Assembly (NCBI RefSeq): GCF_965363235.1
Contig: NC_134846.1
Span: 57,339,121-57,403,120 of the forward strand
From: Mytilus galloprovincialis
Taxonomy: Eukaryota; Mollusca; Bivalvia; Mytilida; Mytilidae
Length of the DNA stretch: 64,000 bases
Direction: 5' to 3'
The translations under genes and the position numbers were made by a program. The notes beneath the pieces were generated by a model. The model ran no database searches, had not been told where the DNA came from, and saw only the letters and a list, made by a program, of their open reading frames with translations. This document shows, piece by piece, positions 38,901-46,654 of the stretch. Every line of letters starts with the position of its first letter. Positions within the stretch are counted from its first letter, which is position 1.

Positions 38901-38989
38901 TGAAGAGTTTTGAATCCATAGGCTTCAAATGTATCAGCATATTGTTTACACATAAATGTCTCTAACCATCTTTCGACTGGCCCGGGCAT
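14899..38989 (-). CDS. SAM-domain / extended-PHD nuclear protein of the TCF20-RAI1 type (seven coding exons, 1432 aa)
   Basis: Exons on the minus strand, in gene order: 38989-38897, 38809-38707, 31817-31720, 23979-20164, 18673-18580, 17406-17357, 14943-14899. The total is 4299 nt, open throughout, with compatible phases at all six junctions. Residues 1-65 form a SAM domain (W8-L9-E10, QY, F-x3-G-F, MG, H-VDKILESV). Residues about 99-700 are low-complexity: Q-run, SP-rich 275-340, acidic. Residues about 700-1250 are charged with basic KRRR/KRKRK clusters. Residues 1267-1418 are an extended PHD finger with ligands C1269, C1272, H1340, C1343, C1372, C1375, C1384, C1389, H1394, C1397, C1414 and H1417. 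The core 'YKFLGDLFGPYY' and 'MYGLQEA' match the chromatin proteins TCF20 and RAI1, which bind nucleosomes through this finger. Vertebrate TCF20/RAI1 have no SAM domain that I recall. The family call is strong; orthology to one paralogue is not decided. Confidence 0.85.
15000..16460. other. Intron 6 of the TCF20-like gene, nothing recognised
   Basis: AT-rich with no supported coding sequence. Part of 16120-16440 looks like a diverged two-unit repeat (aggggaataactctagg / aggggcattactagga about 165 bp apart). No terminal inverted repeats were seen. Confidence 0.4.
16461..17026. mobile_element. 566-bp TTAA-flanked TIR element
   Basis: Ends ggaggctcgcgggt (16461-16474) and acccacgagccccc (17013-17026) are inverted repeats with two mismatches. 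Both are flanked by TTAA (16457-16460, 17027-17030). TTAA duplications mark piggyBac and Kolobok transposases. No ORF is present, so it is a non-autonomous (MITE-like) copy within intron 6. Confidence 0.75.
17102..17206. mobile_element. 105-bp CAG...-type TIR element
   Basis: Starts caggggcggatccag and ends ctggatccgccact, inverted repeats of each other. It is flanked by acataa at 17096-17101 and 17207-17212, a 6-bp duplication. Same family ends as 2918-3074. It lies in intron 6 of the TCF20-like gene. Confidence 0.75.
17357..17406 (-). CDS. TCF20-like gene, exon 6: last zinc ligands of the extended PHD finger
   Basis: 50 nt between tttttag and gtaagt. The split codon gives Gly, then CFLDEENYSLLCPKHR. 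TCF20 has 'DCLLHEENFSVRCPKHK' at this point, so the match is residue for residue in spacing. The C-P-K-H pair closes the finger. Confidence 0.88.
17540..18140. repeat. Degenerate tandem repeat, ~165-bp units
   Basis: Diverged units share 'tctccatggaaatgagatgt' + 'gccaa', 'caactgcataccaaatat' + 'cattgac', and 'tcacaaactaatac' + 'atgtaaa'. Three to four units can be followed. A related single copy occurs at 28770-28950. Lies in intron 5, non-coding. Confidence 0.6.
18580..18673 (-). CDS. TCF20-like gene, exon 5: core of the extended PHD finger
   Basis: 94 nt between tttgcag and gtaaag, 31 codons plus one base. It encodes VCTYCKETGAMVGC, then HKGCSQKFHYYC, the C-x2-C...C-x4-C...H-x2-C zinc ligands. 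Close to TCF20's 'CSHCQEAGATLGC...KGCSFRYHYPCA'. It is too short to appear as an ORF of note. Confidence 0.88.
18680..20120. other. Intron 4 of the TCF20-like gene
   Basis: Contains a decayed fragment (about 18890-18960) of the dispersed repeat whose tail forms the 61-bp minisatellite. Otherwise AT-rich with no recognised features. Confidence 0.4.
20164..23979 (-). CDS. TCF20-like gene, exon 4: large central exon and N-terminal half of the extended PHD finger
   Basis: 3816 nt (1272 codons) from the acceptor tttgtttcag to the donor gtgagt at 20158-20163. An alternative donor 18 nt further (20146) would also keep frame. The gtgagt site is preferred because joining ...DIASST to VCTYC reproduces the spacing in TCF20 (EIAREM-KCSHC) with no insertion. 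Contents in order: N/Q-rich start (MNPNYNMAQVGYN), Q-run, SP-repeats, acidic serine-rich middle, several basic clusters (GRSKRRR, RKSKRKRK), then WVCALC and IWVHEDC of the ePHD. The upstream in-frame ATG at the acceptor is intronic and not the start. Confidence 0.9.
24000..25130. other. Start of intron 3 of the TCF20-like gene, nothing recognised
   Basis: AT-rich, no ORF, no repeat structure seen. The final 100 bp lead into a cluster of dispersed elements. Confidence 0.4.
25140..28614 (+). mobile_element. Cluster of related elements with tatacgac / gtcgtata ends
   Basis: The left end has 'gctttatacgaccgcagtgg' (about 25146-25165) followed by 'accctgaacagttggggcaa'. Matching inverted right ends (tgcggtcgtataaaa or variants) occur near 26838-26852, 27897-27911 and 28600-28614, so one full-length and two partial copies appear joined. 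The interior is a degenerate tandem of blocks such as 'tttaattttggaccctttgg' and 'cctaattcctaaactgttgg'. A further copy lies at 37008-37774. The 79-97-codon frames inside repeat one motif and stop early, so they are not called as genes. Confidence 0.6.
28770..28950. repeat. Single copy of the 17.5-18.1 kb repeat family
   Basis: Shares 'ggaaatgagatgtgccaa', 'aactgcataccaaatatcat' and 'gacctaatcacaaacta' with 17540-18140. Lies in intron 3. Confidence 0.55.
29640..29760 (+). repeat. Dispersed repeat tail (gttgtct family)
   Basis: 'acctatagttgttaatttct' followed by 'gtgtcattttggtctc' and 'agagttgtcttatttt'. This is the same family as 10375-10440, 53780-53840, 60480-60560 (reverse) and the 61-bp minisatellite. 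Confidence 0.45.
30299..30436. repeat. 61-bp-arm hairpin (near-perfect inverted repeat)
   Basis: 30299-30359 and 30376-30436 are inverted repeats, with one mismatch in 61 noticed, around a 16-nt loop (tgaggcgcagccgaat). A second inverted pair (aatttatttcttat at 30439-30452 against ataagaaataaatt at 30843-30856) encloses the adjacent T/A-rich stretch, so the hairpin is probably one end of a larger foldback element. Lies in intron 3 of the TCF20-like gene. Confidence 0.85.
31431..31719 (-). repeat. Three tandem partial copies of exon 3, each with its own splice donor
   Basis: On the minus strand, donor hexamers lie at 31714-31719 (exon 3), 31611-31616, 31530-31535 (all gtgagt) and 31449-31454 (gtaagt), spaced 103, 81 and 81 bp. 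The first copy starts at the exon's ATGAATC right after gtgagtaaac, so the 103-bp unit is exon plus ten intron bases. The copies lack an acceptor. A 92-codon frame (31709-31431) runs through all three, since 81 = 3 x 27. Reading directly from exon 3 into the copies shifts frame and stops after eight codons. Confidence 0.8.
31720..31817 (-). CDS. TCF20-like gene, exon 3 (the intact member of a tandem exon array)
   Basis: 98 nt from attacag to gtgagt. It completes the split Gly codon, then encodes GMNHYKDEGYGSQ... ending HNV in phase 0. Because it enters in phase 1 and leaves in phase 0, skipping it would shift the frame, so it should be constitutive in SAM-containing transcripts. Three partial copies with further donors follow immediately (31431-31719). 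The peptide resembles the low-complexity N-terminus of TCF20-like proteins only loosely. Confidence 0.75.
32565..32810 (+). repeat. Dispersed repeat family 'A', copy 2
   Basis: Uninterrupted version of the element seen at 7270-7610: 'gaatgtgtctatagtacaca', 'gatgctccactcgcactata', 'ggaccgtgaaattgggg', 'aaacatgtgtactaagtttg', 'agttgattggacttcaactt', ending in a short gacagacagacg microsatellite. A 3'-end fragment with 'ctctactatcgtaggtgggg' lies at 34095-34195. Confidence 0.65.
33990..34196 (+). repeat. 3' part of repeat family 'A'
   Basis: The segment 'aaatttaacctgaagaggga' ... 'cagaccagaaaacataata' ... 'ctctactatcgtaggtgggg' is present. A second 'cataatgcccctctactatc' lies about 90 bp upstream (about 34060-34095), so the end of the element is duplicated. 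Confidence 0.5.
34200..36010. other. Intron 2 of the TCF20-like gene, nothing recognised
   Basis: AT-rich sequence without supported ORFs, TIRs or clear tandem repeats. Confidence 0.4.
36018..36164. mobile_element. ~147-bp foldback (MITE-like) sequence
   Basis: 'atagaatgcttctttttgta' at the left pairs with 'tacaaaaaaaagcattcaat' at the right, continuing inward as gttgtaaaagc / gcttttacac and around a central aagcactgacgtgctt palindrome. Imperfect but continuous. No target duplication was confirmed. Confidence 0.6.
36526..36650. mobile_element. ~125-bp foldback (MITE-like) sequence
   Basis: acatggcaaaatc (36526-36538) and gattttgccatgt (36638-36650) are perfect inverted repeats. Further imperfect pairing occurs inward (atatcatcccgag / ctgagggatgat). 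Confidence 0.6.
37008..37774 (+). mobile_element. Further copy of the 25-28 kb element family (5' truncated)
   Basis: Starts within 'accctgaacaattggggcaa' and ends with gcagtcgtataaaa, as in the cluster at 25140-28614, with the same internal blocks ('tcaatcccaaccttccttta'). The terminal tatacgaccgc is missing at its left end. Confidence 0.6.
37905..38065 (-). mobile_element. tRNA-derived SINE relic
   Basis: On the minus strand a B-box-like gagttcaaatcctgg is followed by 'gcgaaagcaaatttacagat' and 'ctaacattgtttggttgatg', which resembles the body of a bivalve SINE (from memory). The A-box region is too diverged to place with certainty. Confidence 0.4.
38707..38809 (-). CDS. TCF20-like gene, exon 2: second half of the SAM domain
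   Basis: 103 nt between tttacag and ggtaagt. It encodes VCQLQQPQLQAMGV, then EHVDKILESVHILRQSMF, the L-x2-MG-x3-H-x2-KIL-x2-I/V-x2-L pattern of SAM helices 3-5. Starts in phase 0 and ends in phase 1. The intron that follows is 6.9 kb. Confidence 0.8.
38897..38989 (-). CDS. TCF20-like gene, exon 1: start codon and first half of the SAM domain
   Basis: 31 codons from the ATG at 38987-38989 to a consensus donor (gtaagt). The peptide MPGPVERWLETFM... has the SAM helix-1 signature (V-x2-W-L) and the following QYADTFEAYGF. No splice acceptor was noted just before the ATG, and a short AT-rich leader precedes it. Ends in phase 0. The following intron is only 87 bp. Confidence 0.8.
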
Positions 38990-39240
38990 TTTATTACCCT
39001 TGGGCCCTAAATTTTATCAAATTTCGCAAAAAATTGCCTTCGACTTATCATAATGGAAGATAATCACGTGACTGTGTATTAGGTCGATGGGCCGCATAAG
39101 AATTTGAAAAAAACACCTGTTGTTACGATCAAACCAAAAACCAATCAGTCATATGATAGAGAACAACGTTCTTTTCTTCACTATACATTCTCTTCACTTG
39201 GCGTTCGTTGTCTGTCGTCCGTTAACTAAAATAATACAAT
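38990..39240 (-). promoter_or_regulatory. Candidate promoter region of the TCF20-like gene
   Basis: Directly upstream of the exon-1 ATG. Contains an E-box TCACGTGA (39064-39071) and GC-richer patches (gggccgcat; ggcgttcgttg). No TATA box is obvious. The transcription start is unknown, and further leader exons are possible. Confidence 0.35.
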
Positions 39241-39485
39241 GACCTAAAAAATCCAACATTGTCAATCTTTAAGGTGGAAGGGGATATAGAAGCCATAACT
39301 TTTTTTAAAATAATTTGACAAAATATAGTTTCAATCAAGTTTTTTAGATAAATATAACAAGAAGTAGAGGTCATCGAAAAAAAAATTACGCTTCAGGTTG
39401 TGCAAAAAGGTCAGATATCTTAATATATGATATATGTATTATTGTAATATCTTCTCTGTAACTATGTATTTGGTGTATGAGAACC

Positions 39486-42143
39486 GGCCCCGGCGCCATA
39501 AAACTTTTTTTTGCTGAGTAAAAAAATATTCTCAGAATTAATTATTTTACTCAGCTAAGAATGAGAACTTTTTTATCCGCCATAAAAAAATATTCTCAAC
39601 GTTGAGAATATTCTCAGCTGAGTATTTTTTTTTCTCAGTTGAGAATTTTTTTCTCAGTGATGTAAGGGGTAAAATAGATGTTTGAAAACTAAAAAGTGTA
39701 CCAAACTTCGCAAAAACGCAGGTTTTATCTCTTTATTAACAATGTAAAACATAAAAAAAAAAATCAATGATGGATGAAGTGACAAGAAGCATTTTGTAAG
39801 CATTGGTAAATGGACACCGCACGCTTTGTAGGCATCCGTAAATGGGCAGAAACTGAGAAAGTCACAGGATATAAAGTCATAAATAATTTGTGGACAATTT
39901 TTTGAAATAAAAGACAAAGATCTCAATATATTTAAGTTATTTACCCGTAGTTTGTTATAAATATATATTACTTTTTAATGAGTTTCAGTTTTTTTAATTT
40001 TTTTTATAAAGATTATGTCTCTGTTAAAACATTACACATTAAGACATAATAATGGTATTCCTTAATTATTTATGTCTCTGATTATACCATAATTTATTCC
40101 AAATTATTTCAGTCTGAGAAACTAGACAAAGTTGAAAACTGCATAGATTTGTTAAGCATGTAATATGCGTGGAATGGTCTATTCTAAATAAACACCTAGT
40201 TTGAAGATCCAACAGATTTATATCGGTGCCAACATTTATTTGCATACAACTTCTGTCTAAGATGCACGTTTTAATGATGATGTTTTATTAATAATGGCGA
40301 AATCTTCGAAATTTTATCTCCTTGGAATGTAATATGCGTTGACGTTTATGTGAAGGGTGCTTTCTTTCACGTCCGCACTTCTATCGAGTATGGCATGCCA
40401 AATAAACATTAAGACGGATCAATAACATACATTATGAATTCAGACGACACATTAGAAGACACTATGTGACATTTTTTAGTTAACTGTTTATAACTTTTTT
40501 TTCTCAGATCTATAAACAAACAAAAAAACAAAACACAACAAAAAACCAACAAACCGGATATTTTTATAATATGAAAGCAAGAAAATAATTGTAATCAATA
40601 TTCAAGATACATGTATGTAACTTTTAATATAAATTTGATACAGTATTTAAAGCGATTTAATAACTAATCAAGTAGTCATAAGAATTGCTCAGCAAGCAGC
40701 ATAATGAGGTGAATATCATATTGCACAGGAAGAGAAATTGAACGTACGACGTCGTGTGAGAAGGCATGACATATATATTGCCCATTTCATTTATTAAAAA
40801 CACCAAGTGTTCAAACATTCTTTTTTCAAAAATAAAAACAGATAAATAGAACCAACTGCAAAACTATCCGCCACAATGATATATGAGGGTCTTTATAAGG
40901 AGTGGGGGGGGGGGGGGGGTTCGTATTTTGTAAGAAATATTTATTCTGTAAAATTCTTCTGTTCTGATCGTGCATATGGGAATTTCCTTCTGTATCATGA
41001 TTTTCACATGATTGATTTTTCGTCTGTATCTCCCCTGAATCTGTTACTGTACTGCACAATTAGACATTTATCAATTTCATACCTGTTTAAAACCAAACAG
41101 GGGGGAAATTATTTAACATCTTTGTAATAATTTGGATATCTAAGATAATAACAGTAGAAATGGTGACATTAGGTATATTTGATTATACATATATTTGGTT
41201 TGTAGATATGAGGTATCAATATTGCAATATTATTAAGGTACCTGATGCAGTAGTTAACTGTAAAAAGTAGATATAAGAGAGATTAATATAAAAAGAAAGA
41301 AAAAAAACCGACCACATAAACTATATTTTATCCTTGATAGGCCCAACTGTCTAACATAATATCAATTATTGTCTATATCTCAATTACTTTGGAGAATATT
41401 AAAATATATTTAACATTTATTGCGTGTGGTAGTGAAGAAAAAAGTTATATGTACCTCAAAAAAATTCAAATGCAATGGTTTCCGTTCTAGAATATCAGTC
41501 AAATAGCCCTAACCAAAAAAAAAAATGTTCGCTCAAATATCCGATGCCCTCTAAAATGTGGGTAATTTCTTAAAACAAAGGAGCAGTGAAGCTGTTTCAC
41601 ACTAGAATAAAAAAAAGTCTTTCAATCTTTTCTTAAATTCATAGTATCATAGAACCGTATGTACTTTTTTTGTTTGTTTTAGCAACAGTTTGATTGAATA
41701 ATTTAAATCAATCAACAAATTATGAACTCTGGAAAAAAACCCTCAATTTTTACAGTTTTTGACAAAATTGAGTAATTATTCTACAAAACATATAAAAAAG
41801 ACGACGTTAACCAAACAAAAATTTTGGACTGAATAAATATGTGTATGCTCTTTTTGGATACAACTTGGTTTGTGTAGAATAGTGACGTTCTTCAAAATTA
41901 AAAAAAATATTATTAACAATTGTAATTTTATATCAAATACCCTAAATAGCAACATTTAAGATTTTTTTTATACTTAAGTATGCTCTTGGCCATGCTCAAA
42001 TATTTAAGAATATTCTTAACTTTGAGTAAAAAAAATCTGAGAATTTTTTTATGGCGGTGTATTTTGCTGAGAATAAAAAAATTGAGAAAATTCTCAGGCT
42101 GAGTAAAAAAACTGTACTCAAATAGTTTTATGGCGCCGGGGCC
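39486..42143. mobile_element. 2.66-kb TIR element (ggccccggcgcc ends), non-autonomous
   Basis: ggccccggcgccataaaac (39486-39504) is repeated perfectly inverted at 42125-42143. Adjacent tgaga motifs (39478-39482; 42144-42148) may be a target duplication if the left end starts three bases earlier. Subterminal regions are full of short ctcag/ctgag palindromes (about 39515-39665 and 42000-42110). The middle is AT-rich with a 14-G run (about 40906-40919). No transposase frame exceeds 90 codons. Confidence 0.75.
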
Positions 42144-42664
42144 TGAGACATATAATACAATTGTATTATTATGTCTCTGATGAGAATAAAGACCATTCAT
42201 ATAGATTATGCATGGAAAATCATCAGATTTTGTGTGTCTTATACTAAGAAATTATATCATAAAATTTTAAGATAAAATATGAGAAGATGCTCTTATACAA
42301 GATCATACAAGATTTTAGGTGAGAAAAAGAAAAATGTGGTCACTGAACTTGTAGGCGGTAAATTCACAACAATATGTTTTATAAAAATTACTTTATCTGA
42401 ATTTTCTACATCTACTATCTTGGTTATCTCCCTTGCAAAGTTGAAAAAAATGAATAAAACAAAGTTTAGAAAATACATATTGAAAATATCATAAAACGCA
42501 TTCTTTTTTATTAACAAGAAAAGACTTACATATGCATATTTCATTGAAGATCTAGACCAACTGTTATCTCAGTGCTACTTCAGAATTCAAGATGGACACC
42601 CCATTCACCGCCTTAACTTAAGTCTTTTATCCTTCTGATATGACTTATTTAGAGTTTTTGCGTT

Positions 42665-43882
42665 CAGGGCCGTAACTACATTGAGGCAAATGAGGCAAAT
42701 GCCTCATGTTGGAAATTTCAAAAAAAAAAAAAAATGAAACAAGATGGTCTTCATATCAACCTGAATTGTTTTTACGGAAAATGTCTTGCAAGTCTCTCTG
42801 ATGTCGCCCCCTTTTTTTTTGTGATCCATGTTTCTATTTTACTTTTAATTTTCAGAGTTCAAGATGGTCTATTGTTTGTACTTCTGTGTCCCGGTTTGGT
42901 CTTTTGTTCATTTATTTTGTTCCACTTCATTACTATAGTCTACAGAGTGTTGATTTTCATTTGTAAACTGGTTTTGCTATGTTGCATGTCCACCGATGTC
43001 CAGACATTGTACGAGAAACTATTTTAAGAATATACGATGCTACTGGACATTAAAAAAAATGTCGTTTCTGCATGGAGAATTGAGCTTGATATCAAAGAAT
43101 ACAAAACTGACTCTTTTTTTTGTAGATAAAACTAGATAGCTGACATGGTTTAAGTTAAAGTAAGACCACCAATTTCCCGGTATCAAATCATCTTTAAAAA
43201 AGTCAATGAATTGCATATGACCTTTTACATTGAAGGATTAAACTTGCATGAAGTCGTGTTAAGACTCTTAAACAGAAAATAAAAGAATATGGAGTAAACG
43301 TGACCAGGACCTTATCTCACACAAAGTCAATGCATAGAAAAAATACAAATGATCAATGGCCAAAGTTTTTTTTTCTTTCTATTCTTCATCTTGATAGTTG
43401 ATGGAGGGTCTTCAACAATAACAGAACCATTAATACCGTAAAACAAGGTCAAGATGGTTCTTAGTGTCGACTTAGGCAGTACTAGTACTTAAAGTATATT
43501 ACTGCACTGTCACTATATTTTAATCAAGTCATAAAAAAAATCACCAAAGTCTGAATTAAGCACAATACAAGACAAGAACAGACAAACAGACATAATGATT
43601 GTGAGAATTTCGGTTTTTGCTTTATCCTACATATCGGTCTACTTTTAATGTTTTCCCCGTAAACCCTAAAAGTCTTAAATTACAATGAATCTATGTTTTT
43701 GCTTTGACACAAGAATATTGTCGAAAGAAATAGCTTACAATTAATTGCGTTTCAATGTAAGAAAGAGTCCGGGAAACGCTCAGAATGCACGATCCTGCGT
43801 TATTTTTTTCTCAGAGCGACCCTCGCCATAATTTTTTTTATATATTTTGCCTCAATATTAAAAGAGGCTAGTTACGGCCCTG
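42665..43882. mobile_element. 1.22-kb CAGGGCCGTAAC...-type TIR element
   Basis: Begins cagggccgtaactaca and ends tagttacggccctg, inverted repeats. Flanked by gcgtt on both sides (42660-42664, 43883-43887). The ends resemble hAT-class elements of marine invertebrates, but the duplication is 5 bp. The 97-codon frame at 42734-43027 has no recognisable similarity and is not called. Confidence 0.75.
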
Positions 43883-43889
43883 GCGTTTT

Positions 43890-45395
43890 TGATTCCTTAT
43901 AAAAGATATATAGGTGGTAGATTTATTTGATCAAATATCATCTAGATTGGTAAAATCTACAGATAAGTAAACTGTTTGCATTGCCAAAATCTTCATGTTC
44001 CCTTTAAAATGCGTTTATTTTACTACATTGTTAGCATATTTGGCTTAAACTTGTGTGCAGTTCACATTTCTTTCTGTCTTTTATAGTTTCTATCAAATAT
44101 ACGACAATAATCATGAAGATAAGTTGTTTTTTTTTCAGTATAAGAGTTATTGCCCTTCTATGACAATATTCACGCATTTGAGCAAAAATTAAAGTAGACA
44201 GAGAAACCAATGATCAGCAAAAAGATGAATCTACCGTGAAGTCAAAAAGCTAAAAATCGTCAATCGACCATTGATAGGAATGACCTTAGATTTGTATAAT
44301 AGTCCCAGGAGTTATAGATCTAACACCATGACAGTTTTTTTTAACAATTTTATGACCTTCTATCGTATGTACACCATATGCCAAAACTTGAGAAACCTTA
44401 AAACATGACCAAAGTAAAAGATCTTAAATCAAGTGAAATAAATTATTTTCGGTTGACTCTGATGATATGATTTGGAACCTCTCAATGATTAGAATGTGTG
44501 TTCCGTCAACTCCAATCTTGCTGAATAAGATTAGCAGTCAGTGGCGTAGCCAGGGTTGAAATGATGTGGATGTTTCGCCGAGAGGAGCGAGGCGAACATT
44601 TTTTAGGACATTTTTATGCAAAAAACTATTTTTTATTTAAGCACATACACTCCCCCAGAATCCGACACTAGTTAGATTTTTGATTAAATTCAAAATACCC
44701 ACCAATTCATATATTTATATTTTCAACCGAATTTTATTGTTTCCTCGAAACTACCATCATTTAATTCATAAATATTTGATGTCAAAGTTTACCACCCAAA
44801 CTTATATTTGACATATCAAAAACAGACCCCATTACAGCGCCACTTCTGTATAACTAAGGAACTTCGGAATATAGGAACTGAAGTGACTCCCCTTTCCAGG
44901 AGTTTGAGTCTACAACCTTGGGTTTTGATTTTTTATTACTTAGCTAAACGCGTTGCAGGAGTCATAAAAATACCGGGTGTCCGACCGTCCGGTCTTGTTA
45001 GCACTCTAATGTGTACAATTATTGCTAAATTTAGTGAAACTTATATTATCAGCAATGTCTTTGACACTTTTGAAAATAAGTCGTAATCAAATATTTTTAA
45101 CCAGTTATGAACCTTTGAAATATAAATTGTAATGGAAATCCCACTTCATTTGCTGTGAAGCTTTTATTTTTCTTAAGACATTGAAAATAAAAAAGAAAAA
45201 AAAGTGCTTTTTTAGTTATAATCTTGTTCCTTGCCCTTTGATAGATAAAATATGACATGTAATGTGCATGGTGGGAAACATTGGAACTGTGTTCTTAAAT
45301 TGAAAATAAAATTAGTAATTGAACCTAGATAGAAACGGGAATTCATGGGAATTCATAAGTCTAGGAATTTTCACGATCTATTACAAATTGATTTT
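43890..45395. other. Intergenic, nothing firmly recognised
   Basis: 'cagtggcgtagccaggg' (about 44541-44557) looks like the end of another CAG-type element, but no matching right end was found. A 92-codon frame (44808-45086) has no recognisable similarity. Confidence 0.35.
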
Positions 45396-45398
45396 TTT

Positions 45399-45727
<329 letters not shown>

Positions 45728-45773
45728 TTACCAATCAAACAATCAATTGATCAATCCACATTATTCAATCCGC

Positions 45774-45842
<69 letters not shown>
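45774..45842. repeat. (AATC)n microsatellite
   Basis: About 17 units of caat/aatc with one ccaa variant, 45 bp beyond the ATC run. The sequence between contains further atcaatca motifs, suggesting one compound locus. Confidence 0.95.
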
Positions 45843-45843
<1 letters not shown>

Positions 45844-46654
45844 GTTAAACTCATATTTGATCTTCAACCAATCAGTCATATATTAGTTTTAATATTCACA
45901 AACATGAACAGGTAAACATAAATTATAGCAGACAGGTGCTGGGCCTCCTTTCAAATTTTTCCCAATTTTTCATTTTTGTAGCTTATGACTATGACAAATA
46001 GATCAAATATCGTTGCTATGAACACTTTTCCATTTCAATGGCCCCTTCCCCCGCCCCCGATTAAAAACAAAACAAAAACAATACATAAATAAAAAAAATA
46101 ATTTTGAGTCACATTTTTATATTTTTATTTTTATTTCTTTATAACATGTCTTATGTCTCTGTCTAACCAAAGAGGTTGTTTGACCTATATGTTCACAACC
46201 TCCTTAGTCTGATGGATTGCGTGTTCCATGGTAATTATAACACGGTCACCATCATGTCTACTATATTATTATCGATTTGTGCTGATTATTTTCACATTTG
46301 TTTTTAATTCCGGAATAATTTCGCTGGTAGTCAGCTTACGATTCGAAAAATAGTAGAAAGTAATGCGGTTATCTCCCTTATGTAAGGCGCATTTTTTTTA
46401 CAAACTTTTTTATAAATTAATGTTCTCAAGGGACACTATTGATACTGTCCGTTTTTTAAAAACACAACAGATAAAAGAAAAGCACTATAACAGGGTAAGC
46501 GATTGAGAAATTGCAGTTATGAACTGTAGCATATGTAGTAAACAATTTTCTATATCAACATATAGATAAACCTATAAGATTTACATGATTTAGGGAAAAT
46601 CAGATGTGTAGAACTCTAGATTTAGTTATTACAAAAGATGAAAGCAATACGGTA

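Noticed and set aside
44541..44557. cagtggcgtagccaggg as the end of another hAT-like element
   Set aside because: No matching inverted right end or target duplication could be found downstream.
44808..45086. 92-codon plus-strand frame
   Set aside because: No recognisable domain, no clear splice context, flanked by repeat-rich DNA; chance cannot be excluded.
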